A DNA stretch of 64,000 nt from Rhodovarius crocodyli (GTDB taxonomy: Bacteria; Pseudomonadota; Alphaproteobacteria; Acetobacterales; Acetobacteraceae): positions 1-64,000 of the forward strand of contig NZ_SACL01000005.1 of NCBI RefSeq assembly GCF_004005855.1. Reading direction: 5' to 3'. Positions 18,160 to 26,083 of this stretch are shown piece after piece (position 1 is the stretch's first letter; every line of letters starts with the position of its first letter). The position numbers and the translations under genes are program-made. Under the pieces are notes generated by a model. That model saw nothing but the letters and a program-made list of their open reading frames with translations. It was not told the origin of the DNA and ran no database searches.

Positions 18160-19254
18160 TCAGGCATAGCGCGCCAGCCAATGCGCGTAGGGCGCCGGCA
18201 GCACCCAGCTCGGCTTCTCCACCCCCAGCTTCTTCGCCGCGTCATAGGCCCAGTGCGGGTCCGCCAACATCGGGCGGCCGATCATCGCCAGGTCGATCTT
18301 GCCCTCGCGGATCAGCGCATCGGCGTTCTCGGCGGTGCGGATGTTCCAGCTGGTGGCCACCGGCAGCCCCGTCTCGGCCCGCACGCGCGCGGCATAGGGC
18401 GCCACCAGCGTGCCGTTGCCCCAGGGGATCTGCGCCTCGGGCGTGGAGAAGCCCATGGAGACATCCACCAGGTCCAGCCCCTTCTCCTTCGCCTGCTTCA
18501 GCAGGGCGATCGCCTCCGAGACGTCCTGCTCGTCATGGCCGTCGAACTCGATGACGCCGAGGCGCGCGATCAGCGGCCGGTCCTCGGGCCACACGGCGCG
18601 CACGGCCTCGATCGTCTCCAGCAGGAAGCGGGCGCGGTTCTCGGCGCTGCCGCCATACTGGTCGTTGCGGGTGTTGGAGCCGCGATAGAGGAATTCCTGC
18701 GCCAGATAGCCATGGGCGAAGTGCAGCATCAGCCACTCGAAGCCCACGTCCCGCGCGCGGATGGCGGCATCGACGAAGCCCTGCTGCACGCGGGCGATGT
18801 CCTCCAGCGTCATGGCGCGGGGGGTGCGCGGCAGGTTCTTGCCGAAGGCGATGGCGGAGGGCGCGATGGTGGTCCAGCCGCGCGGGTCGCCGTCGGGGAT
18901 GTGGTCGTCGCCCTCCCACGGGCGGTTGGCGCTGGCCTTGCGGCCGGCATGGCCGATCTGGATGCCCGGCACAGCGCCGGCCGCCTTGATGGCCTGCACC
19001 ATGGGCGCCAGGGCCTGGGCCTGTTCATCGTTCCACAGGCCCAGGCAGCCGGGGGTGATGCGCCCTTCGGGCGTCACGGCCGTGGCCTCGACGGTGACGA
19101 GGCCCGCGCCGCCGCGCGCCAGCCCCGCCAGATGGACGGCGTGCCAATCATTGGCGACGCCTTCCTCGGCCGAATACATGCACATGGGCGACACGGCGAT
19201 GCGGTTGCGCAGCGTGCTGCCCTTCAGGGTGAAGGGGTCGAACAAATGAGGCAT
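18160..19254 (-). CDS. NADH:flavin oxidoreductase, old yellow enzyme family (YqjM-like)
   Basis: 364 residues, an FMN TIM barrel. The N-terminus LFDPFTLKGSTLRNRIAVSPM is the OYE opening, with the QIGHAGRK and FAHGYLAQEFL segments around the FMN and substrate sites. Members reduce activated C=C bonds (enones, maleimides) with NAD(P)H and often respond to electrophile stress. Transcribed divergently from an ArsR-type regulator with a palindromic operator between, so repression by that regulator is likely. Confidence 0.9.
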   Translation of the reverse strand: MPHLFDPFTLKGSTLRNRIAVSPMCMYSAEEGVANDWHAVHLAGLARGGAGLVTVEATAVTPEGRITPGCLGLWNDEQAQALAPMVQAIKAAGAVPGIQIGHAGRKASANRPWEGDDHIPDGDPRGWTTIAPSAIAFGKNLPRTPRAMTLEDIARVQQGFVDAAIRARDVGFEWLMLHFAHGYLAQEFLYRGSNTRNDQYGGSAENRARFLLETIEAVRAVWPEDRPLIARLGVIEFDGHDEQDVSEAIALLKQAKEKGLDLVDVSMGFSTPEAQIPWGNGTLVAPYAARVRAETGLPVATSWNIRTAENADALIREGKIDLAMIGRPMLADPHWAYDAAKKLGVEKPSWVLPAPYAHWLARYA

Positions 19255-19282
19255 GGGAGTGTCCTGTTGCGTTGCAACGATA

Positions 19283-19300
19283 GTTCGATCTCAATCGAAC
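19283..19300. promoter_or_regulatory. candidate operator between OYE reductase and ArsR-type regulator
   Basis: Palindrome GTTCGAT-CTCA-ATCGAAC, flanked on both sides by TTGCAA (19272-19277 and 19303-19308), in the 83-bp divergent intergenic region. Its size and symmetry suit a dimeric winged-helix repressor controlling both genes. Confidence 0.6.
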
Positions 19301-19337
19301 AATTGCAAGAGGGGCGCACCGGCTCTATCTGCGAAGC

Positions 19338-19670
19338 ATGCGGCAGATGCGCCATCCCCCCATCGAGGACGTCGAGCTGGAGCAGGTGTTCCATGCCTTG
19401 AGCGACCCCATGCGCCTGGGCATCGTGCGCAAGCTGGCCGGCAGCGCGGAGTTGAGCTGCGCCGCGCTGGAGGATGGGCGGGCGAAGTCCAGCGTCTCCC
19501 ATCATTTCCGGGTGCTGCGCGACTCGGGGCTGATCCGCACCCGGCCCGAGGGCACCACGCATATGAACAGCCTGCGCCGGGCGGAGCTGGACGCGCGCTT
19601 CCCCGGCCTGCTGGGCGCGGTGCTGGCGGTGTCGCCCCCGCCATGCGACACCCCGCCCCGCGATGACTGA
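19338..19670 (+). CDS. ArsR-type winged-helix transcriptional regulator
   Basis: 110 residues. HTH region FHALSDPMRLGIVRKLAG ... SSVSHHFRVLRDSGLIRT is the typical ArsR wing-helix order. A single cysteine in ELSCAALED, just before the recognition helix, could sense thiol-reactive compounds, fitting control of a divergent old yellow enzyme. No metal-binding Cys cluster (ELCVCDL) is seen. The 3' end overlaps the truncated haemoglobin gene by 8 bases. Confidence 0.87.
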   Translation: MRQMRHPPIEDVELEQVFHALSDPMRLGIVRKLAGSAELSCAALEDGRAKSSVSHHFRVLRDSGLIRTRPEGTTHMNSLRRAELDARFPGLLGAVLAVSPPPCDTPPRDD

Positions 19671-20055
19671 ACAGACCCCCTATGAGCGCATCGGCGGCGA
19701 GCCCGTCATCCGCGCGCTGGTTGCCCGCTTCTATGCGCTGATGGACACGCTGCCGGCCGCCAGCGCCTGCCGCGCCATCCACCCGCCCAGCCTGGCCCAG
19801 GCGGAGGAGCGGCTGTTCTGGTACCTGACCGGCTGGCTGGGCGGCCCGCCGATGTTCGTGGAACGGCGCGGCCCGCCCATGCTGCGCCGGCGCCACCTGC
19901 ATGCGCCGATCGCCGGGCCCGAGATCGAGGGCTGGCTGTTGTGCTTTCGCCAGGCCTGGGCGGAAAACGTGACGGACGATGCCCTGACCAAGATGGTATT
20001 GCCGCAGATCGAGGGGCTGGCGCAGCATATGCGCAATCGAGAAAACATAGTATGA
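19663..20055 (+). CDS. group II truncated haemoglobin
   Basis: 130 residues. YERIGGEPVIRALVARFYALM is the globin opening, and RRRHLHAPIAG carries the proximal histidine, followed by WLLCFRQAW. Group II members bind oxygen or NO and often act in detoxification. The start lies inside the regulator gene (8-base overlap), so it is co-expressed with the regulator. An AT-rich inverted repeat starts 2 bases after the stop and may terminate transcription. Confidence 0.9.
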   Translation: MTEQTPYERIGGEPVIRALVARFYALMDTLPAASACRAIHPPSLAQAEERLFWYLTGWLGGPPMFVERRGPPMLRRRHLHAPIAGPEIEGWLLCFRQAWAENVTDDALTKMVLPQIEGLAQHMRNRENIV

Positions 20056-20057
20056 TT

Positions 20058-20144
20058 CTTCTTTTTCTGTAGAAAAAGAAGCAAAAAGACTTTTACGAGT
20101 TTTAATAATCAAAAGTTTTTTGGTTCTTTTTTACAAAAAAGAAC
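20058..20144. repeat. AT-rich island, long imperfect inverted repeat of two hairpins
   Basis: Left half 20058-20094 opens with a perfect 11-bp stem (CTTCTTTTTCT-GT-AGAAAAAGAAG). Right half 20111-20144 closes with a perfect 10-bp stem (GTTCTTTTTT-AC-AAAAAAGAAC). Read as reverse complements the two halves are nearly the same: stem, then CAAAAA-x-ACTTTT. Strongly AT-rich in a G+C-rich genome, placed between the convergent haemoglobin gene and a minus-strand gene. Probably a bidirectional terminator; a mobile-element remnant is an alternative. Confidence 0.75.
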
Positions 20145-20146
20145 GT

Positions 20147-20455
20147 TCATCTCGGCACACACCGCATCACCCCCGCCTGCGCCGTCGTATCCGCCCTCGT
20201 CCCTTCCGGGCAGGCTCGCTGCGAGCGTGTGGCCGGCGCAATCCCCCGGTCCCAGCCGATCACTTCCGGGTCCTCGCCCATGCCGCCGGCCGCCGGGGGC
20301 GCGCAGCGGCCGCCGCGCCGGGGGGTGCCGCCATGCGGGCACAGGAAGCGCCGGGCAGCCTCCAGCGCCGCGGCACTGCGCCCCCTGCCCTGCGCCTGCG
20401 CATTCCCCGCCCACAGCACCGTTGCGAGCAGCGCCAATCCGTGGCGTCTTCCCAT
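20147..20455 (-). CDS. small exported cysteine-containing protein, uncharacterised
   Basis: 102 residues from the ATG at 20455 (MGRRHGLALLATVLWAGNAQAQ), a convincing signal peptide cut after AQA. The mature part has four cysteines (FLCPHGG, GRCAPP, ACPEG, MRCVP), enough for two disulfides in the periplasm. An earlier in-frame ATG at 20479 would overlap the divergent PH-domain gene start. No family recognised. The AT-rich terminator-like repeat lies directly after the stop, which supports a real transcript. Confidence 0.5.
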   Translation of the reverse strand: MGRRHGLALLATVLWAGNAQAQGRGRSAAALEAARRFLCPHGGTPRRGGRCAPPAAGGMGEDPEVIGWDRGIAPATRSQRACPEGTRADTTAQAGVMRCVPR

Positions 20456-20477
20456 CCTGGCTTGAGGGTCTCGTCGC

Positions 20478-20867
20478 ATGAGCGAAGAACTGGTCCTGGA
20501 AACGCGGGAAAGCAAACGCTCCTACGGCGTGGGAGGCATCCTGCTGGCGCTGCTGCTGATCGGCCTGCCGTTCCTCGGCCGGCAACGCATCCGCATCACC
20601 AACGAACGCATCATCATCGAATCGGGTTTCTGGACCCGCGTGCGGGATGACATCGAAGTGTTCCGCATCCGCGACGTGGTGGTGAAGCAGAGCCTGTGGA
20701 ACCGCATGTTCGGCATCGGCGACGTCGTCGTGAAGGCCATGGAAGGCCGCAGCGAGGAACAGCATGTCCTCAAGGGCGTGCCCGACCCCGACCATGTGTC
20801 CGAGACCATCCGCGGCGCCTGGAACAAGGTGGCCCGCCCGCGCGGCCCCTCGGCCTCGCTCGACTGA
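20478..20867 (+). CDS. bacterial PH-domain (YdbS-like) membrane protein
   Basis: 129 residues: one hydrophobic segment (about 18-33, GGILLALLLIGLPFLG), then a bacterial PH domain starting RIRITNERIIIESGFWTR and including IRDVVVKQSLWNRMFGIGDV. The fold is common in small membrane-bound proteins with unknown ligands. The stop overlaps the next start by one base (TGATG), coupling it to a Phd-like protein. Confidence 0.8.
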   Translation: MSEELVLETRESKRSYGVGGILLALLLIGLPFLGRQRIRITNERIIIESGFWTRVRDDIEVFRIRDVVVKQSLWNRMFGIGDVVVKAMEGRSEEQHVLKGVPDPDHVSETIRGAWNKVARPRGPSASLD

Positions 20868-21136
20868 TGACAGGCCCCGACGACCCGGTCCGCCCCACCC
20901 GCCCGGGCGACCCGACCGAGGGGCTGGAACGCTTCCCCCGCGCCGATATGGGCGTGATCGAGGAAGCCCAGCCCAAGCTGGTGGACGCCTGCGTCCAGGG
21001 GCCCGTGGTGCTGACGCGCCATGGCCATGATGCCTTCGTGATCCTGCCGGTGGACCAGTTCCAGCGCCTGGCCCTGCTCGCGGAACCCTTCCGCCTGTCC
21101 GGCCCCTTCACCATCGAGGGCGAAAAGCCCGGTTGA
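20867..21136 (+). CDS. Phd/YefM-like antitoxin-fold protein without toxin partner
   Basis: 89 residues. The segment ADMGVIEEAQPKLVDACVQG ... VVLTRHGHDAFVILPVDQFQRL follows the Phd/YefM N-terminal DNA-binding layout (helix, GPV-x-ITRHG-x-x-A-V-I-x-x-x-x-F). Normally such proteins repress their operon and neutralise a PIN or RelE-type toxin. No toxin gene follows; the next gene is a binding protein 63 bases on. It is coupled to the PH-domain gene. It may be an orphan regulator. Confidence 0.6.
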   Translation: MTGPDDPVRPTRPGDPTEGLERFPRADMGVIEEAQPKLVDACVQGPVVLTRHGHDAFVILPVDQFQRLALLAEPFRLSGPFTIEGEKPG

Positions 21137-21199
21137 CGGGGGCGGCGTTTCCTACCGAAGCTGTGCGCAAACGGCGCAACAGCCGAAGGAAACGTCCCG

Positions 21200-22159
21200 A
21201 TGTTCATCACCCGAGCTGTTCTCGGCGCTGCCGCGCTGGCGGCTTCCCTCTCCCTGGCCCATGCGCAGGAGCGCACGGCGCGCATCGTCTCGGGCTTCGC
21301 CCCCGGCGGCACGGCGGATCTGGTGGCGCGCGTGGCGGCAGAGGCGGTGGCCCCGCATCTGGGCGTCCGGCCGGTGGTGGAAACCCGCACCGGCGCCTCC
21401 GGCATGCTGGCGCTGGAGATGGTGGCACGCGGGCCCAAGGACGGGTCGATGGTGTTCCAGTGCCCGATGGGCACGCTGGTCATCAACCCGGAACTGCCGG
21501 GGGCCGTGATGTCGGTGGACCCGCGCACGGCGCTGGTGCCGATCGCCAATGTCGCGCTGTCCTCCTACGGCATGGTGACCGGGGCGCGCTCGCCCTATCA
21601 GTCCGTGGCCGATGTGGTGAACGCCGCCCGCGCCCGGCCCGGCACCGTCACCTATGCCAGCGCCGGGGTGGGCACCGCCCAGCACCTGTCGGGCGCGCGG
21701 ATGGAGGTGATGGCGAATGTCTCCATGACCCATGTGCCCTATCGGGGGGCCGCGCCTGGCGTGCTGGACCTGATCGCGGGGCGCGCTGACTTCATGGTGA
21801 CCAACCTGGGCGACGTGACGCGCCAGATCCAGGGCGGGGAGCTGCGGCTGCTGGCCCTGGCGGACCCGGTGGGCGTGCCGCAATTCGCGGGCGCGCCGCG
21901 CATCGCCGATACCATCCCTGGGCTGGAGGTCGCGGGCTGGTTCGGCCTGTGCGGCCCCACGGGCATGGCGCCCGCCGCCATCCGCCAATGGGCGGAGGCG
22001 GTGCGGCTCGGCCTGCAGAACCCTGACCTGCGCCAGCGCCTGCTGGAAAACGGGCTGACGCCCATCGTCGAGGGCCCGGAGGAATTCGCGAACCGCATGC
22101 AGCGCGACCGCGATGCCTGGGGCGACACCATCCGCCGCGCGAATATCCGCGCGGAGTAG
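21200..22159 (+). CDS. tripartite tricarboxylate transporter substrate-binding protein (Bug family), second copy
   Basis: 319 residues with a signal peptide (AAALAASLSLAHAQ) and the Bug opening RIVSGFAPGGTADLVARV. Other family blocks: VTYASAGVGTAQHLSG and VPYRGAAPGVLDLIAGR. Periplasmic. AAGGAA before the ATG supports the start. It is convergent with an unknown minus-strand gene whose stop is 2 bases away. As with the first copy, no TctAB permease is adjacent. Confidence 0.9.
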   Translation: MFITRAVLGAAALAASLSLAHAQERTARIVSGFAPGGTADLVARVAAEAVAPHLGVRPVVETRTGASGMLALEMVARGPKDGSMVFQCPMGTLVINPELPGAVMSVDPRTALVPIANVALSSYGMVTGARSPYQSVADVVNAARARPGTVTYASAGVGTAQHLSGARMEVMANVSMTHVPYRGAAPGVLDLIAGRADFMVTNLGDVTRQIQGGELRLLALADPVGVPQFAGAPRIADTIPGLEVAGWFGLCGPTGMAPAAIRQWAEAVRLGLQNPDLRQRLLENGLTPIVEGPEEFANRMQRDRDAWGDTIRRANIRAE

Positions 22160-22161
22160 GC

Positions 22162-22914
22162 CTAGGCGGCCAGCGCCACCGGCTGCAGCGCGGCCGTGAC
22201 GGCTTCCCGGCCACCGACGGAGCCATCGGAGAGCCTCGCGCCCTCCTGCGACTGCCAGCGCAGCCATTCGAGGCCGCTCGCCTCGTCATAGCGCCAGGTC
22301 AGGGTCAGGTGGCAGGCGGGGCCGCCCACGGCCTCCAGCATCGCGGCGCGAACGCTGGGCGGGCAGTGGGTCTGCGCGGGGTCGGGCAACTCATGCCAGG
22401 AAAACCCCTGCTGCTCCGTCAGCTTGCGCATCAGGGCGCGGATGCGCGCCGCGCGGGCTGCCTCCACCTCCTGGCGCAGCACCTCGTGCTCGGCGCGCAG
22501 CTTCTCCAGGATGGGCAACAGCTGCGCCCGGCGACGCAGGGCCAGGGTGCACCATCTGTCCAGCGCCTCTCCGCGCAGGCGGAAATCGGCGGGGCCGGCC
22601 TCGCTCCAGCCGGGCGAATCGAGCTGCCCCTGTTCACCGGCGCGTGCCAGCCCGGCTTCGATCTGGTCCAGCTCGGCCTCTCCGGCCGCGCGCAGCGCCT
22701 GGCGCTGCTGCCAGTCCCGCGCGGGTTCGTCCCGGCGCTCCAGGGCGGCCTTCAGGTCCTCATGCACCGGGTCGCGGCCCAGGGCCTTGGCCCGCAGCAG
22801 CGCCAGCCGGGAACGGGCCACGGCATGAAGGGCAATGAGGTTCTGGTTCGGCATCTCGGCGCGCAGCCAGACCTGCCCGGTCGCGGGCAGCCTTTGCCAA
22901 GGGTCGATCGCCAT
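22162..22914 (-). CDS. hypothetical protein with helical, charged centre
   Basis: 250 residues, no family recognised. The central part (about 55-165) is rich in Arg, Glu, Ala and Leu with a heptad-like pattern (LRAEHEVLRQEVEAARAARI), suggesting a coiled coil. The C-terminal part (CHLTLTWRYDEASGLEWLRW) looks like beta strands. No signal peptide. Coding character is good (third-position G/C, no closely competing frame). Single gene between the convergent Bug protein and the divergent creatininase. Confidence 0.65.
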   Translation of the reverse strand: MAIDPWQRLPATGQVWLRAEMPNQNLIALHAVARSRLALLRAKALGRDPVHEDLKAALERRDEPARDWQQRQALRAAGEAELDQIEAGLARAGEQGQLDSPGWSEAGPADFRLRGEALDRWCTLALRRRAQLLPILEKLRAEHEVLRQEVEAARAARIRALMRKLTEQQGFSWHELPDPAQTHCPPSVRAAMLEAVGGPACHLTLTWRYDEASGLEWLRWQSQEGARLSDGSVGGREAVTAALQPVALAA

Positions 22915-23046
22915 CTACGCTTTCCCTGTTTGGGGGCGCTGCCTTTCGCGGCAACCGCGCGGCACACGCCTGAGCCCACGCTCCTCGTGGACAGGGGAAG
23001 AACGTTTTCGCGCGGAAAAGTTGCGAAACGCTGAAAGGAAATTTCG

Positions 23047-23823
23047 ATGCGCTGGGAAAGCCTCACGGGACCGGAACTGAAAGCCCTGGCGGGGCAGGAC
23101 GTAACGCCCATCCTGCCAGTGGGCAGCCTGGAACAGCACGGCCCCCATCTGCCGGTCTGGACCGACAGCTACATCGCCCACAACATGGCCCTGCGCACGG
23201 CCGAGAAGGCCAAGACCACATGCGTGGTGCTGCCGCCCATCTGGCTCGGCCTGTCGGAGCACCACCTGCCCTTCGGCGGCACCATCAGCAGCGACTACGC
23301 GGCGTTCAACGCCATCATCCGTTCAGTGGTGCGCAGCCTGAAGGCGCTGGGCTTCAAGCGCCTGCTCATCATCAACGGCCATGGCGGCAATATCGAGCCG
23401 CTGGCCGTCTCGGTGCGCGAATGCGCGCATGAATTCGCCATGCCCGTCGTCTCGGTGAACTGGCCCAGCGCCGCCCCCGAGGCGATCGCCGCCACGCTGA
23501 CCACCCAGCCCCGCGTCATGCACGCCTGCGAGGGCGAGACCAGCGTGTGGCTGGCGCTGGACGCCACGCAGGTCCGGCAGGACCGCATCCCCGCCCCCAT
23601 CAATGCCCCGCCCGAGGCGCCCGCCGGCTACTCCCGCTTCTATTCCTTCTGGGAGAAGGCGGCCCCCACCGGCGTGCGCGGCGACGCGCGCGCGGCCACG
23701 AAGGAAAAGGGCGAGGCCATCATCGAGGCCTGCGCCAGCGCCATGGCGGCCGCGGTGGACAACCCCGTGCTCTGGACCGCGCCTGACCCGGTCTGGGCCG
23801 CCGGGCGCGGCCTGGAGTCGTGA
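23047..23823 (+). CDS. creatininase family protein
   Basis: 258 residues. ILPVGSLEQHGPHLPVWTD and LLIINGHGGNIEPL carry the His/Asp/Glu metal ligands of the creatininase fold, and SEHHLPFGGTIS is a further conserved block. Family members open cyclic amides (creatinine) or act on related substrates, including steps in flavin or mycofactocin chemistry. GAAAGGAA precedes the ATG. It could share a pathway with the nearby Bug protein, but the genes are separated by a minus-strand gene. Confidence 0.88.
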   Translation: MRWESLTGPELKALAGQDVTPILPVGSLEQHGPHLPVWTDSYIAHNMALRTAEKAKTTCVVLPPIWLGLSEHHLPFGGTISSDYAAFNAIIRSVVRSLKALGFKRLLIINGHGGNIEPLAVSVRECAHEFAMPVVSVNWPSAAPEAIAATLTTQPRVMHACEGETSVWLALDATQVRQDRIPAPINAPPEAPAGYSRFYSFWEKAAPTGVRGDARAATKEKGEAIIEACASAMAAAVDNPVLWTAPDPVWAAGRGLES

Positions 23824-23885
23824 AGTTCTGATGACAACACCCTGAGCCTCTTGCGGAGAGGCCAGGGCTTCGGGAAGCAGGCGCC

Positions 23886-24512
23886 ATGGTGAAACCCTCC
23901 CCTAACCGGTCGCTGCTGCTGGCCGGGCTGATCATGCTGGTGCTGCTGGCCCAGGCCGCCACCGGCCTGTTCGCCCTGTGGCGCGCGGACCGCGAACATG
24001 GCGAGGCCCGAGCGACCCTGACGGGGCTCACGGAAATCCTGGACGGTGCGCGCGACGCCGAGGTCGCGTTCAAGGTCCAGGTGCAGGAATGGAAGAACAT
24101 CCTGCTGCGCGGCAATGACGCGGCGTTGCGGGCGCGCCACACCACGTCCTTCCGCGCGGAGCAGCAGCGCGTGCGGGAGGCCCTGGGCCGCGCCGGCGCG
24201 GATGGCGAGGCGCTGCTGTCCAACCACGCCGAGGTGAATGCGGCCTATGACGCCGCGCTGGCCGAGGCGGACCTTGCAACCGTCGACGGCGCGCGCGCCA
24301 CCGATGCGCGGGTGCGCGGCGTGGACCGGGCGCTGCAGCAGGCGCTCGAAAGCCTCTCCCACAGGCTGGAGGCCAATTACCGCGCGGCCAATGACGCGGC
24401 GTCCCAGGCGGCCATCGCTTCCTACCTCAGCCTGCGGAACACCCTCTATATCAGCGCGGCGATCGGCATCCTGGCGGTGCTGGGCCTGCTGGTGCCGCTG
24501 TTGCGACGGTAG
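23886..24512 (+). CDS. chemoreceptor-like sensory domain with two membrane helices and no output module
   Basis: 208 residues: membrane helix at about 9-31, a periplasmic helical bundle, and a second helix at about 185-205 ending in RR. The segment AEVAFKVQVQEWKNILLRG is the characteristic stretch of methyl-accepting chemotaxis protein ligand domains. Normally HAMP and signalling domains follow the second helix; here the protein stops. The Na/Pi cotransporter begins 5 bases later, so a functional link to phosphate uptake is likely. It may alternatively be a degenerate receptor. Confidence 0.75.
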   Translation: MVKPSPNRSLLLAGLIMLVLLAQAATGLFALWRADREHGEARATLTGLTEILDGARDAEVAFKVQVQEWKNILLRGNDAALRARHTTSFRAEQQRVREALGRAGADGEALLSNHAEVNAAYDAALAEADLATVDGARATDARVRGVDRALQQALESLSHRLEANYRAANDAASQAAIASYLSLRNTLYISAAIGILAVLGLLVPLLRR

Positions 24513-24517
24513 GGCGC

Positions 24518-26080
24518 ATGGAAATCCTGGCGGGGCTGCTCGGCGGCATCGGACTGTTCTTCATCGGCATCCGTGCCGTGGGCCACAACATGCAGGCCAT
24601 GGCCGGGCCGCGCATGCGCCGCGCCGTGGCGCGGCTGACGGGCAATTCCGCCACGGGGGCGCTGGCGGGCATCGCGCTGGGCGCACTCACGCAATCCTCC
24701 AATGCCGTCACCTTCATCGCGGCCAACATGCAGGCGGGCGGGCTGATCACGGTGCGCCGGGCGCTGCCGGTGCTGGCCTGGGCCAATCTGGGCACCGCGG
24801 CCCTGGTGCTGCTGGCCACCGTGGACCTGCGGCTGGCCGCGCTGTGGATGATCGGCGTGCTGGGCACCGCCCAGTATTTCAACCTGGACGGCGGCGGACG
24901 CTGGAAGCCCGCCCAGCAGGCAGGCATCGGGCTGGCGCTGATGTTCCTGGGCCTGGCGCTGATGAAGGGGGCGGCAGTTCCCCTGCGCAACATTCCGCTG
25001 GTGGCCGAGATCATGGCCTTCGCCGGCGATGCCGTGCTGCCGCCGCTGCTGATCGGCACCATCGTCACGCTGGTGGCGCAATCCAGCTCCACCGTCTCCA
25101 TCCTCGGCATCACGCTGATGGATGCGGGGCTGCTGACCTTCCACCAGGCGGTGCCGCTGGTCTATGGCGCGACGCTGGGCTCGGGGCTCGCGGTGCTGGC
25201 GCTGTCGGGCGGGCTGAAGGGCACGCCGCGCCAGCTGATCCTGTACCAGACCATCTTCAAGGCGGCCGGCGCCGCCCTGTTCCTGGCGCTGCACCTGATC
25301 GAGATCCACCTGCATGTGCCGCTGGTGCTGGCCCTGCTGGAACGGCTGGCGACGCAGCCCGACACCCGCATGGGCATCCTGTTCGCCGGCATCCAGGCCG
25401 TGACCGCCCTGCTGATGCACCCGCTGCACGGGCCGCTGATGCGCCTGCTGGCCGCCCGCGCGCCCGAAAGCCGCGCCGAGGCGCTGTCCCGCCCGCTGTA
25501 TATCTATGACCGCGCGGTCGAGGACCCGGACAGCGCCCTGATGCTGGCCGCCCGCGAACAGTCCCGCCTGACCGAGCGCCTGCCCGAGCTGCTCGATGGC
25601 CTGCGTGAGGACGCGGTGAAGCCCCCCCTGCCCGCCCAGCCGCTGTCCGATACCGGCGCGCGGCTGGAGGCCAGCGTCTCGGAGTTCATGGGGCAGCTGC
25701 TGGAGGCCTCGCCCCATGGAGAGACGCTGACGGAGGCCGTGCGCCTGCAGGCGCGGCTGCGCCTGCTGCGCGACCTGCGCCTGGCCGTGACGGAACTGGC
25801 CACCGCCGCCGAGGAAGCCGATGCCGTGGCCCCGCTCGCCCATCTGCTGGAAGCCCTGCACATGATGCTGGAACAGATGCATGAGGCGCTGGACCTGGAC
25901 GACCACACCATGCTGCTGCGGCTGACCGAGGATCGCGGCCCGATGATGCGCCAGATCCGCAGCCAGGCACCGGCCTGCGTGCCGCCCGAGGCCCTGCACC
26001 GGGCGACCGCCAGCTTCGAGCGGGCGGTGTGGCTGGTGCGGTCGATGGCGATGCTGGATATGGATGCGCCGGTGACGTGA
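24518..26080 (+). CDS. Na+/Pi cotransporter family protein with PhoU-like C-terminal domain
   Basis: 520 residues. Two inverted-repeat membrane halves each carry the QSS motif (GALTQSSNAVTF and LVAQSSSTVSI) that forms the phosphate site. From about residue 330 a helical PhoU-like domain follows. It should use a sodium gradient to move phosphate across the inner membrane. It forms a two-gene unit with the output-less sensor upstream. Composite palindrome B starts 4 bases after the stop. Confidence 0.9.
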   Translation: MEILAGLLGGIGLFFIGIRAVGHNMQAMAGPRMRRAVARLTGNSATGALAGIALGALTQSSNAVTFIAANMQAGGLITVRRALPVLAWANLGTAALVLLATVDLRLAALWMIGVLGTAQYFNLDGGGRWKPAQQAGIGLALMFLGLALMKGAAVPLRNIPLVAEIMAFAGDAVLPPLLIGTIVTLVAQSSSTVSILGITLMDAGLLTFHQAVPLVYGATLGSGLAVLALSGGLKGTPRQLILYQTIFKAAGAALFLALHLIEIHLHVPLVLALLERLATQPDTRMGILFAGIQAVTALLMHPLHGPLMRLLAARAPESRAEALSRPLYIYDRAVEDPDSALMLAAREQSRLTERLPELLDGLREDAVKPPLPAQPLSDTGARLEASVSEFMGQLLEASPHGETLTEAVRLQARLRLLRDLRLAVTELATAAEEADAVAPLAHLLEALHMMLEQMHEALDLDDHTMLLRLTEDRGPMMRQIRSQAPACVPPEALHRATASFERAVWLVRSMAMLDMDAPVT

Positions 26081-26083
26081 GCC

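Noticed and set aside
20058..20144. AT-rich island as a CRISPR or phage attachment site
   Set aside because: No repeat-spacer pattern, integrase or tRNA nearby.
23841..23866. Hairpin CCTG-a-GCCTCT / AGAGGC-CAGG before the sensor gene
   Set aside because: No T-tract and only moderate length; may be chance. Not called as a terminator.
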